From the NCBI RefSeq assembly GCF_003143555.1, contig NZ_CP029347.1, positions 558,001 through 622,000 on the forward strand: a stretch of DNA of 64,000 nt, in the 5' to 3' direction. This document shows, in pieces, positions 56,313-64,000 of this stretch. Under the pieces are notes generated by a model. The model worked only from the letters and a program-made list of their open reading frames with translations. It searched no databases and was not told where the DNA came from. Position 1 is the stretch's first letter, and every line of letters starts with the position of its first letter. Position numbers and translations under genes: made by a program. Origin of the DNA: Saliniradius amylolyticus (GTDB lineage Bacteria > Pseudomonadota > Gammaproteobacteria > Enterobacterales > Alteromonadaceae).

Positions 56313-56813
56313 GTGGCTCGTATCTACATCAGCCTGGGAACCAATGTTGAGCGTGAGTACCATACTCAACAAGGATTAGACGCCTTGCAGCAAGCGTTTG
56401 GCCGGTTAATTCTGTCGCCACTGTATGAAAGCGAAGCGGTGGGCTTCGATGGCAATGCTTTTTACAATATGGTCATCGGTGCCGACACACAACGCTCGCT
56501 GAAACAGGTGTGCGTCCTGTTAAAGCAGATCGAAGCCGATAATGGTCGTGTTCATGGTGATAAGAAGTTTGCACCCAGAACCCTGGATTTAGACCTGCTG
56601 CTCTACGATACGCTTATTACCGACCATCCCACCCAGCTTCCCCGCGGTGAGATTCTTTATAATGCCTTTGTGTTACGCCCACTGGCCGAAGTCGCGCCTG
56701 ACCGCATACACCCCGAAGTCGAGCGCAGTTATGCTGAGCTCTGGCAAGACTATGATCGCCCGCAGAAACTGTGGCCGGTAACATTAAACTGGACGCCAAA
56801 TGGCTCTGATTGA
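56313..56813 (+). CDS. folK: hydroxymethyldihydropterin pyrophosphokinase
   Basis: The 166-residue protein has YISLGTN at the start and the HPPK signature [20 protein letters not shown]. It attaches pyrophosphate to the pterin product of FolB. The start is GTG at 56313; the open frame extends upstream into folB without similarity. The C-terminus overlaps uppP by 14 bases. Confidence 0.93.
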   Translation: MARIYISLGTNVEREYHTQQGLDALQQAFGRLILSPLYESEAVGFDGNAFYNMVIGADTQRSLKQVCVLLKQIEADNGRVHGDKKFAPRTLDLDLLLYDTLITDHPTQLPRGEILYNAFVLRPLAEVAPDRIHPEVERSYAELWQDYDRPQKLWPVTLNWTPNGSD

Positions 56814-57597
56814 AATCGTTCTTCTGGCCCTGATTCAGGGGATTACCGAGTTTTTACCTATTTCCAGCTCTGGACATCTGTTACTGCCGGCGGTGTTATT
56901 GGGCTGGCAGCAGCAGACCCTGGCCTTCGATGTGGCCGTGCATGTGGGTAGCCTTTTGGCAGTAGTCATCTACTTCCGCCAGGACATTGTCAGTATGACC
57001 CGAGCCTGGTTTGGCTCGGTGTTGAAAGGGCAAAACACCGACGATAGCCGCCTGGCCTGGTGGGTAGTTGTAGCCACCCTACCTGCTGTGGTGGCCGGGT
57101 TCTTAGGCAAAGCCTTTATTGAACACTATGCCAGGGCAGGGATTGTGATTGCCGTCACCACGATCGTTTTTGGCCTGTTACTTTGGTATGCCGATGTGCG
57201 GGCACGTCAGAATAAAGATCTGGTGGATCTGACCTGGAAGTCGGCGTTGTTTGTGGGCCTGATGCAGGTCTTAGCGCTGATCCCCGGCACCTCCCGTTCC
57301 GGTATTACCATGACCGCCGGCTTGATGGCAGGGTTGAATCGGGAGAGTGCCGCGCGGTTTTCATTCTTGCTCTCAATACCCACTATTCTGGGGGCGGGGC
57401 TGTTACTGACGTTGGATCTGCTGGAGGCGGGTGATGCAGTAGATTGGCAAGCCATTTTCTATGGCGTGGCATTATCCTTTATTAGTGCCTACTTGTGTAT
57501 CAGTCTGTTTCTGGCCTGGATCAGTCGTATTGGCATGTTGCCCTTTGTACTGTATCGGCTGATACTGGGGGTCGTTATTTTGTTTATTGTGCTCTAG
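56800..57597 (+). CDS. uppP: undecaprenyl-diphosphate phosphatase UppP (BacA)
   Basis: The 265-residue membrane protein has the two active-site loops [13 protein letters not shown] and IPGTSRSG. It recycles undecaprenyl pyrophosphate for cell-wall synthesis and gives bacitracin tolerance. It overlaps folK and is followed after 8 bases by a HIT protein, so all four plus-strand genes from folB look like one transcript. Confidence 0.95.
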   Translation: MALIEIVLLALIQGITEFLPISSSGHLLLPAVLLGWQQQTLAFDVAVHVGSLLAVVIYFRQDIVSMTRAWFGSVLKGQNTDDSRLAWWVVVATLPAVVAGFLGKAFIEHYARAGIVIAVTTIVFGLLLWYADVRARQNKDLVDLTWKSALFVGLMQVLALIPGTSRSGITMTAGLMAGLNRESAARFSFLLSIPTILGAGLLLTLDLLEAGDAVDWQAIFYGVALSFISAYLCISLFLAWISRIGMLPFVLYRLILGVVILFIVL

Positions 57598-57605
57598 GAG
57601 GGCCT

Positions 57606-57971
57606 ATGTCAGAGACTATTTTCAGCAAGATTATCGAGCGTGAGATCCCGGCCGAGATCATCTATGAGGACGATCAGTCGCTGGCCTTTATGGATATCAA
57701 CCCCCAGGCACCGACACACTTTCTGGTCATCCCTAAAAAGCCCATCGCGACGGTCAATGATATTGATGACGATGATAAGGCCCTGGTGGGTCACTTACAT
57801 TGGGTGGCGGCGCAGATCGCCAAGGAAAAGGGGTTTGCCGAGGAAGGCTATCGCTGCGTAATGAACTGCAACGAATATGGTGGCCAAACGGTGTATCACA
57901 TTCATTTGCATGTTCTGGCCGGAAAGCCCTTGGGGTGGCCACCCTATCAGGAAAAGCTTAAAACCGATTGA
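57606..57971 (+). CDS. HIT-family nucleotide hydrolase (HinT-like)
   Basis: The 121-residue protein has SETIFSKIIEREIPAEIIYE and the histidine triad His98, His100, His102 in YHIHLHVLAG. It matches bacterial HinT in length and ends with GKPLGWPPY. HinT hydrolyses AMP-linked phosphoramidates. The ATG at 57606 fits the family start; the open frame extends further upstream into uppP. Confidence 0.92.
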   Translation: MSETIFSKIIEREIPAEIIYEDDQSLAFMDINPQAPTHFLVIPKKPIATVNDIDDDDKALVGHLHWVAAQIAKEKGFAEEGYRCVMNCNEYGGQTVYHIHLHVLAGKPLGWPPYQEKLKTD

Positions 57972-57999
57972 ACTGATGGTAACTTTATTGCTGTAAGCA

Positions 58000-58074
58000 T
58001 TTGAGGGGATTGCCATAAAGCAGAGGCCCCCTGGGATGGGTGTAAGGCGTGTCTGTGTATGGTATCCCCTCAAA
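58000..58074. repeat. dispersed repeat copy B, 75-bp inverted-repeat hairpin
   Basis: A perfect 11-bp inverted repeat TTTGAGGGGAT / ATCCCCTCAAA encloses a core with GCAGA...GGGTG...GGCGTGTCTG, related to copy A at 49413. It lies between the convergent HIT and metallopeptidase genes. It may be a palindromic intergenic repeat of this genome. Confidence 0.6.
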
Positions 58075-58136
58075 GTATCGGTGCTGAATGGCCGCGCTAA
58101 AGCTTATATAGATAACGCGGCCATCCACATCGGGAC

Positions 58137-59816
58137 TTAATTCAGCCCTAACACCTGCTTGCCTTGCTTAAAGGTAATGTCCACCGGGATCTCGGCATCG
58201 GACAGGCGGTCCAGGTCGGCTTGCAGACCGGGTTTAATGACGCCCAACTCCTTCACCAGCTTAGCCACTCCCTCGTAATCGCCATTGCCCTGAAGGGTCA
58301 GGATTTTCTCCGACAGCGCATCCACTGCCTGATGCATCTTGTCCATGTTGACGCTGTAAAGCCCTTTCTCATCACGACTAAAGGCACCGAAGTCCTTAAA
58401 GAAATTAAAGCGGATCATATTGGCCTTGCCGTGGGCTGAACTGGCACCAAAGCGCACCGAGCGGAAGATGCCTGCCATAAAGGTGACATAGTAGTCTTCC
58501 AGCGTGCCCTCAGTGATTTCGCCTTTTTCCAACAGCTGACGCACCATATACAAGCCCAGAATATCGGCCTTGCCTTCTTCCAGTGCTGACGCATGCTCTT
58601 TTAAAGCCTCGCGGACCGTACCCTTATCGTTAATGGTATTTTTAATTCCCAAACCATGCGCCACCTCATGGAACATGGTATTGGCGAAAAAGGCGTTGAA
58701 AGTGATGTTTTGGCGCTGCTCGGGGTCGATCAGTTCATCGGCGATGGGCACCAGGATATGATCAAACTTGGCGCGCATCGCATTTTTCAGCTGCAGGCGA
58801 CGCGTACCTTTTTCCAGCTGCACCTGCTCGTCATTGGGCAGGTTGATAGCGATGGTTTTACTGCCGGCATTGGAATGCCCAGCATAATAGATCACATCAT
58901 AGGCGTTCAGGTCAGCGTCCGAGCCTGGCATTTCCTGCTTAAACTGCTCATCTACAGGCAGCCCTTGCTGCAACTCCGGCAGGAACTGGGCGAACTTGGC
59001 CAGTTTCTCGCTCCAGGCCATGTCTTTGAGCAATACATAAGATTCAAAGGCAGCGCGATAGCCATAAAGCTGATCTTCATAGGTTTCGATGGGGCCGTAG
59101 ACCAGTTCGATGGGGTTGTCCTTCATATCCATCCAGGCCATGTCTGAGGCTCGATACTGGTCACTAAGCAGGGCGTCGGCACGCAGGTTCAAATAGTTGG
59201 CGAAAGCCTGATTGTCGGCCAGAGAGGCGGCCTGCTGCAGCAGCTTTGCGGCCTGGGTGAGTTCGGCATTAAAATAGTCTGAGTAAGAAATACTGGTTAG
59301 TTCACCGGCGTCATTACGACGCACCATAGAATAAAGGCTGGTTTTGCCTTCAAAATCGGCGCTTTCAAACTCGGCTTTGGTCATATCCTTTGGGTAAAAC
59401 TCGGCGCCCGGGGATTTTTCATCATAGCCGGTTAAGAAGGCCTCATCGCCCTTGAGCCGATCCCAGGGACCGTAGTTGATATCGGCAAACTGGCGAACTT
59501 TATCCCTTTTTAACTGATTTAAGAAAGCTTGCTTATCACCGCCAAAGGCTTGCTGCCAGAAAAGTTTGTCCATTAGCTTGGAGGCGTCAATCAAAACCGA
59601 CAGCATTTGCTTTTGATTATCGCTCAGGGAGGACAGATCGGCGGTGAGCTCAACAGGGTGGTAAATATCCAGTCTGGACTCAAACCCAGGTTTAAGTTCT
59701 GGGGTTTCTGAATGAGCCTGGGGTTGTTCGCTGCTGCTTGCTGGATCGTTGGCCGGTGAGCATCCCATCATCAAACTCGCTACGAGGGCCGATAAGGCCA
59801 GTGGGGCTATTTTCAT
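58137..59816 (-). CDS. M49-like (dipeptidyl-peptidase III-type) metallopeptidase lipoprotein
   Basis: The 559-residue protein has a lipobox LMMGC (Cys19). The zinc motif is HEVAH (His383, Glu384, His387), followed by EEGKAD (413-418), which matches the second M49 motif. Most DPP III enzymes have six-residue HExxxH; here it is five-residue HExxH, as known in a few bacterial members. It should release dipeptides from short peptides, in the periplasm or at the outer membrane. ATG at 59816 starts the lipoprotein signal; the frame extends 23 residues upstream without one. Confidence 0.8.
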   Translation of the reverse strand: MKIAPLALSALVASLMMGCSPANDPASSSEQPQAHSETPELKPGFESRLDIYHPVELTADLSSLSDNQKQMLSVLIDASKLMDKLFWQQAFGGDKQAFLNQLKRDKVRQFADINYGPWDRLKGDEAFLTGYDEKSPGAEFYPKDMTKAEFESADFEGKTSLYSMVRRNDAGELTSISYSDYFNAELTQAAKLLQQAASLADNQAFANYLNLRADALLSDQYRASDMAWMDMKDNPIELVYGPIETYEDQLYGYRAAFESYVLLKDMAWSEKLAKFAQFLPELQQGLPVDEQFKQEMPGSDADLNAYDVIYYAGHSNAGSKTIAINLPNDEQVQLEKGTRRLQLKNAMRAKFDHILVPIADELIDPEQRQNITFNAFFANTMFHEVAHGLGIKNTINDKGTVREALKEHASALEEGKADILGLYMVRQLLEKGEITEGTLEDYYVTFMAGIFRSVRFGASSAHGKANMIRFNFFKDFGAFSRDEKGLYSVNMDKMHQAVDALSEKILTLQGNGDYEGVAKLVKELGVIKPGLQADLDRLSDAEIPVDITFKQGKQVLGLN

Positions 59817-59959
59817 GATTAACCTCTTATTGTGATAAAAATCTGTCGGAGCATAGCGTAAATTAGGTCTTATTGCATGGCGCACCCGATATACCCTGAA
59901 TTAGAATGTGTGTATTATAGAGCTGGCTTTCGACACGCTTTTTATAAACAGGATCCTTC

Positions 59960-60796
59960 ATGTCCACAGAGAACGCGTTACTGACCATACTGACCGAGAA
60001 GATCAATAATGACACCTTGGTATTGCCAACGCTGCCCGCCATTGCCCTTAAGGTCAGGCGTACTGCTGACGATCCCGATGTGAACCTGAATATGATGGCG
60101 GAGGTGATTAGCCAGGATCCGGCGCTGAGCGCACGTATGATCAAGATAGCCAACAGTTCTTATATGGGGCGGGCGGTGAAAGTCGATAACCTCAGCCAGG
60201 CCGTCACCCGTATTGGCTTGCGCCAGATAAAGAATATCGCCACTGCGCTGGCCATGGAGCAATTATTCGTCTCCAAGAATGAAATCGTGCGGGAATATGT
60301 GAATAGGGTTTGGAGCCGCACCGTGGATGTGGTGGCTCATTCTCTGGCATTACTGGAAGCGTACACCGAGCGTACCAATCAGAAAGCCCTGAATCTCGAC
60401 TCTATGACTCTGGCCGCATTGGTACACAATATTGGCGTTCTGCCCATCTTTACAGAGGCGGAACGCCATGAAGAAGTGTTTGGTAATCCCGCCTTCCTGA
60501 ACGCAGCAGTGCAGAAGCTAGCAGGCCGTATTGGTGGCAGCATCACTCGCCATTGGGGCTTTAACGACGAATTTGTCAATGTGGCCGAGAATTGGCGTAA
60601 TATGAAGTATCAGACCGCTGCGCCTTCGTATGTGGACTTTGTTCGTTGCGGGGCGGCTGTGGCCGGGCATATCGATGGTCAGAAGGACACCGTATTAAAC
60701 CTGGCTCAGAAGAAAGGATTGATTGATGATCTTAGTATTCTGCACACTGAGGAATACGAACAGCGCCGGGAAGCAGGGCAGGAAGTCTTTGCTTAA
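59960..60796 (+). CDS. HDOD-domain signalling protein
   Basis: The 278-residue protein is almost wholly an HDOD domain: TLPAIALKVRRTADDPDVNL, ISQDPALSARMIKIANSSYMG, and an HD-like LAALVHNIGVL in which the metal-binding His-Asp pair is altered to His-Asn. HDOD proteins act as non-enzymatic adaptors in signalling, motility or cell-cycle control. It is monocistronic with a terminator behind it. Confidence 0.88.
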   Translation: MSTENALLTILTEKINNDTLVLPTLPAIALKVRRTADDPDVNLNMMAEVISQDPALSARMIKIANSSYMGRAVKVDNLSQAVTRIGLRQIKNIATALAMEQLFVSKNEIVREYVNRVWSRTVDVVAHSLALLEAYTERTNQKALNLDSMTLAALVHNIGVLPIFTEAERHEEVFGNPAFLNAAVQKLAGRIGGSITRHWGFNDEFVNVAENWRNMKYQTAAPSYVDFVRCGAAVAGHIDGQKDTVLNLAQKKGLIDDLSILHTEEYEQRREAGQEVFA

Positions 60797-60814
60797 GAGT
60801 GCGCTGGCGTGAAA

Positions 60815-60841
60815 GGGGCTGCTCTGCGGCAGCCCTGTTTA
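60815..60841 (+). terminator. intrinsic terminator after HDOD gene
   Basis: A 7-bp stem GGGCTGC / GCAGCCC with a 6-base loop is followed by TGTTTA. It lies between convergent genes. Confidence 0.65.
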
Positions 60842-60861
60842 TATCACTGCGGAAAAAGACC

Positions 60862-61761
60862 TTAGTCTTCGCTTAACTCAAAGGCCTTGTCCAGCGCTTG
60901 TACAAAGCGAATCACTTCGGCCGACATCAGACAAAAGTCAGCGTCTAACCGGGCCGCCTGTTCGTCTTTCGGAATGTCATCATTCTGATCTTTGATCACA
61001 TCGGTGAACTTAAGCCGTTTAATGGCCAGGTCTTCCTGGACGATTGCTGACAGCGTCTCATCCCACTCGATGGCCAGCTTCTGAACCAGCTTCCCCGCAT
61101 CCAGATGCAGTCGGATCTCATCGGTGTCCAGCGGTTGATTCTTACAGCGGATAACGGCGCCATCTTCATCCGGGGATTTAAATTCGGCTTCTTCCAGTAG
61201 CTCAATGTCGGCCGGCGTTTGATCCTGGCTAAGCCACAGGGTCAAATCGGCACTCAGGCTGCGGCGTGCCAGAGGAACCACAGGCAGTGAGCCCAGGCAT
61301 TTTCGCAAAGTCGCCAGAAAGGCCTCGACCTTGCCGTCGCTACTACTGTCGACGATCACAAGATTATCTTTTGGTGAGATGAATCCGAAGGTATAGGAAT
61401 CACGGGTAAAGGCTTTAGGCAGGAACTCCTGAGTGATCTCCTGCTTTAAATCCTGCTTGGCCTTCTTGCTGACCGGTGCGCCTGTGTCGGCCTCAATCTT
61501 TTGTACCCGCTCTTCCAGCTCGGCGTTAACTACCGCCGCAGGCAATACCCGTTCCTGCTTTTTCAGGCTTAGCAGATAACGCCCATCGCCTGCGTGAAAC
61601 AAGCTGGCGCCACCAGTGATCGGCGAAACCCAGCCAGCCGATGCAATATCCTGATTACCACAGGGACGGAAGATCTGTTCACTGAGCTGTTGCTCAAAGG
61701 TGTCGTCATCCAGACTCAGAGGAGAAGTGAGGGTAAATATCTTCAGGTTTTTAAACCACAT
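60862..61761 (-). CDS. rdgC: recombination-associated protein RdgC
   Basis: The 299-residue protein aligns with E. coli RdgC throughout: MWFKNL, PCGNQDIASAGWVSP, LRKCLGSLPVVPL, LKFTDVIKDQNDDI and DADFCLM. RdgC is a ring-shaped DNA-binding protein that limits RecA access. The ATG at 61761 fits the family start and has AGGA eight bases before it; ATG at 61770 lacks a ribosome site. Confidence 0.94.
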   Translation of the reverse strand: MWFKNLKIFTLTSPLSLDDDTFEQQLSEQIFRPCGNQDIASAGWVSPITGGASLFHAGDGRYLLSLKKQERVLPAAVVNAELEERVQKIEADTGAPVSKKAKQDLKQEITQEFLPKAFTRDSYTFGFISPKDNLVIVDSSSDGKVEAFLATLRKCLGSLPVVPLARRSLSADLTLWLSQDQTPADIELLEEAEFKSPDEDGAVIRCKNQPLDTDEIRLHLDAGKLVQKLAIEWDETLSAIVQEDLAIKRLKFTDVIKDQNDDIPKDEQAARLDADFCLMSAEVIRFVQALDKAFELSED

Positions 61762-61838
61762 TGCAAACATCCTGGCCGCCAAAAGTAGCGGCGAAGATTA
61801 TCAGGGAACGGCTTGACTCGCCAGTGCTCTGCGCCGGA

Positions 61839-63572
61839 TTAGGCGGGTTTCTTAGCCGGGAAGCGAATCTGGTAGTGCAGCCCCTCTCCGGGCTTGGAAT
61901 CGGCCTCGATTTGGCCTTTTAAGGTTTGGGTTACCAGGTTATACATGATGTGAGTGCCCAGACCGCTGCCACCTTTACCACGTTTGGTGGTGAAGAAGGC
62001 CTCAAACAGTTTGTTCAATTGTTCTTCAGTCAGTCCCTTACCGTTATCTTTGTAATCCACCAATACGTTCTCGTCATCCTGGCTGATGCGAATGTCAATT
62101 TGCCCTTGTTTTTTGTCTTCAAAGCCGTGGATTACCGAGTTCATCACCATGTTGGTGAAGATCTGCGCGATAACCCCGGGAGCGCAGCGAATCTGTAAGT
62201 TTTCAGGACAATCAATATGGATTTGGTGCCGCGTCTTTTTGAGGTTCGGCGCCAGCGACTGAATAACCTCTTCCAGGTATTCTTTCAAATCGAAGTCCCG
62301 TTCTGCTTCGCTGGTCTGGTCTACTGCCACCTGCTTAAAGCTGGCCACCAGTTCGGAGGCGCGGTTGAGGTTCGACATCAGCAGGGTAGTAGTCTGTTCG
62401 GCCTCATCCAGAAAGCTGTTCATATTGCCTGAAGTCAGGGACTTATCTTCGAAAGACTGGCGCAGGTGTTTGATGCGGTCTTCCAGAAAGCTGGCTGCGG
62501 TCACACCGACGCCCAATGGGGTGTTTACATCATGAGCAATACCGGCTACCAGACCACCCAGGGAAGCCATACGCTCAGACTCCAGCAATTGGTCTTTGGC
62601 CATTTCCAGCGTTTCCATGGACTCGGCCAGTTCGGTATTGCTCTTACGAAGCTGCTCTTCTACCTGGCGGCGGGTTTCGTTTTCCTGCTTGAGTTCGTGC
62701 TGATTTTGCATCAGCTCGTCTTTTTGGCGTTCCAAATCCAGCATGATCTGACTCAGTGACGCGGTCTTCTTCGCCACCTCCTGTTCCAGGTAGAGGTTTT
62801 GTTCGTCCAACTGCTCGTTAGCTGTTTTTAACTCGCCCTGAGTCTGGTTAAGCCGATCCTGGAAATTAATCAGATCGTCAATCAACTGATTATACGAGCT
62901 TTGCAGTACCTTTAACTCATTATCATCCTCGATGCGCACCCTGAGCTTGGATTGTTCCAGATGATTGATATCGAAGTTACCAATCTGCTCGGTGAGTTCT
63001 TCGAGAGGATTAGTGAGCATTCGGCGAAAGGCATTGAGGAACAGGAAAATCAGAAAAGCTGTTTTGATAAAGGCATTGCCCACCAGAAAAAATATGCCCA
63101 CTTCGATGCGGCCAATGATCACATCGACGCTGGAATACAGGGTGACGTCACCCACCTGAGAGGTGCGACCGGAAAATTCGAATATCAGCGGGAAGCTATA
63201 GCCAAAAGTGCCGCCCTTATGGTCGCGCATGACACCACTAGTAACCTTGCTCATAGGCTGGTCGTCGGTTCGGCCAATATCGGCGATAAAGTTGCCGTTT
63301 TCATCGCGGATTTGTACGCCTTCGACAATCGGCAGCTCCATAAGACCCTCGGCAATGGACACGGCCTGAGGCGTATTCAGTTCCCAGATAGCGCGAGTCA
63401 GCGAAGTACTGAAGGTGTTTTTGAGGGTTTGTAGTTCGCTTTGGATGTGGTTTTTGGCGTTCAGGTATTCGGTCAGGATCTGGCCTACGGTGACGATCAG
63501 CGTCAGGATAAAGTATACCGACAATACCCGGGTCAGTAGTTTCTTAGAAAGTCCTGTTTTCACCTTGGCCAT
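61839..63572 (-). CDS. membrane sensor histidine kinase
   Basis: The 577-residue protein has a membrane segment at about 12-35, a periplasmic sensor region to about 165, a second membrane segment, a linker, and a long coiled coil (about 245-335). Phospho-acceptor His347 is in GIAHDVNTPLG, and the ATPase part has MVMNSVIHGFED, KDNGKGL and GKGGSGLGTHIM. The coiled coil and the kinase core are of the type seen in sensors without an adjacent cognate regulator. It is divergent from phoB but is not PhoR-like in layout. The signal is unknown. ATG at 63572 was chosen as the start of the first membrane region. Confidence 0.88.
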   Translation of the reverse strand: MAKVKTGLSKKLLTRVLSVYFILTLIVTVGQILTEYLNAKNHIQSELQTLKNTFSTSLTRAIWELNTPQAVSIAEGLMELPIVEGVQIRDENGNFIADIGRTDDQPMSKVTSGVMRDHKGGTFGYSFPLIFEFSGRTSQVGDVTLYSSVDVIIGRIEVGIFFLVGNAFIKTAFLIFLFLNAFRRMLTNPLEELTEQIGNFDINHLEQSKLRVRIEDDNELKVLQSSYNQLIDDLINFQDRLNQTQGELKTANEQLDEQNLYLEQEVAKKTASLSQIMLDLERQKDELMQNQHELKQENETRRQVEEQLRKSNTELAESMETLEMAKDQLLESERMASLGGLVAGIAHDVNTPLGVGVTAASFLEDRIKHLRQSFEDKSLTSGNMNSFLDEAEQTTTLLMSNLNRASELVASFKQVAVDQTSEAERDFDLKEYLEEVIQSLAPNLKKTRHQIHIDCPENLQIRCAPGVIAQIFTNMVMNSVIHGFEDKKQGQIDIRISQDDENVLVDYKDNGKGLTEEQLNKLFEAFFTTKRGKGGSGLGTHIMYNLVTQTLKGQIEADSKPGEGLHYQIRFPAKKPA

Positions 63573-63783
63573 AGGCTTTTTAGAATCCTTATACGCCGAC
63601 GTCGTCAAGTTGCTCAAAGAATATGCTTTCTACAAAAATTAAACAAGACCAGACTGGGGTCTGTTTGTGCATGTAAACAGACCTTAACAGTTTGGAGAGA
63701 CCTTCTACAATGCTTAGTTGCATCCTGCGGGTTGTCATAAAGGCTCTGTTTGTGGCGCGGAAGCACTGACAAAAGTATGATAG

Positions 63784-63805
63784 TTTTAATAAAACTGTCA
63801 TAGAT
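63784..63805 (+). promoter_or_regulatory. Pho box upstream of phoB
   Basis: Two 11-base units, TTTTAATAAAA and CTGTCATAGAT, match the E. coli phoB Pho box at 19 of 22 positions as I recall it. It ends 42 bases before the phoB ATG. A weaker TTGTCATAAAG lies 40 bases further upstream. It implies positive autoregulation under phosphate limitation. Confidence 0.7.
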
Positions 63806-63847
63806 TCCAACAATAATGCGGGCGTTTTTATGAAAAAGGTACGTTCT

Positions 63848-64000
63848 ATGCCGAAGCGAGTCCTACTTGTTGAAGACGAAGCGCCAATCCGGGAGATGAT
63901 CCGTTTTGTTTTGGAACAGTCCGGTTTCGATACCATTGAGGCTGAAGACTATGATGTAGCTATGGATAAGGTCAAAGAACCTTACCCGGATATTATTCTG
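63848..64000 (+). CDS. phoB: phosphate response regulator PhoB (5' part only)
   Basis: The 51 visible residues ([20 protein letters not shown], then [20 protein letters not shown]) match the receiver domain of PhoB, including the acidic pair EDE; the phospho-acceptor Asp lies just beyond the window end. PhoB activates phosphate-scavenging genes when phosphorylated by PhoR. The start is ATG at 63848 with AAAGGT upstream; an in-frame ATG at 63830 is less likely. The gene runs off the window. Confidence 0.9.
   Translation, partial: MPKRVLLVEDEAPIREMIRFVLEQSGFDTIEAEDYDVAMDKVKEPYPDIIL

Noticed and set aside
1-64000. CRISPR arrays, prophage, tRNA or rRNA genes
   Set aside because: I saw no regular spacer-repeat pattern, phage structural genes or cloverleaf-like sequence; a dedicated scan would be needed to exclude a single tRNA.

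Overview
The window reads as chromosome of a marine or haloalkaline gammaproteobacterium, most likely Alteromonadales (Alteromonadaceae-like). The evidence is the order tolC / nudF-yqiB-cpdA-yqiA-parE, the rpsU-yqeY-dnaG-rpoD block beside tsaD-plsY-folB-folK-uppP, a DUF3718 protein, and a TonB-receptor-rich glycan locus without SusD. This assignment is inferred from gene content; no rRNA or tRNA gene was seen.

Positions 1-1000 hold a MarC-family membrane protein and a small coiled-coil protein. From about 1050 to 33600 lies an alpha-glucan (starch, pullulan, maltodextrin) utilisation locus. It holds two TonB-dependent receptors, a lipoprotein pullulanase, a GH97 and a GH31 alpha-glucosidase, a neopullulanase-like GH13, two lipoprotein GH13 amylases, a lipoprotein esterase, an MFS maltooligosaccharide-type carrier, an SSS sodium symporter, a flavin-dependent tryptophan-halogenase-like enzyme, and a LacI-type regulator at its right edge. 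Four identical 14-bp CG-centred palindromes (TGAATACGTATGCA) stand before receptor 1, receptor 2, the GH97 operon and the MFS operon. They are the obvious operators for the LacI regulator and tie the four units together. All the glycosidases carry export signals, so the sequence suggests uptake of glucan through the receptors, hydrolysis at the outer membrane and in the periplasm, then import of glucose and maltose. Unrelated-looking genes sit inside the locus: GGCT-like, M14 peptidase, LD-carboxypeptidase, DoxX-like and YgjV-like.

From 33700 to 40000 is the conserved tolC / nudF-parE region. It is interrupted before parE by a 264-bp MITE-like element with perfect 22-bp terminal inverted repeats, whose right end forms an extended -10 promoter motif facing parE. 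From 40000 to 49350 are OmpW, an MscS channel, a lipoprotein with a Nudix box that has lost its catalytic glutamates, an RND efflux pair, an S41 lipoprotein protease and a membrane protein. From 49500 to 58000 are core genes (rpoD, dnaG, yqeY, rpsU, tsaD, plsY, folB, folK, uppP, a HIT protein). From 58000 to the end are an M49-like metallopeptidase lipoprotein, an HDOD protein, rdgC, an orphan-looking sensor kinase, and the start of phoB behind a good Pho box.

The points most worth following are the LacI regulon with the halogenase inside it, the structured MITE driving parE, the pseudo-Nudix lipoprotein, and a pair of related hairpin repeats near 49.4 kb and 58.0 kb.
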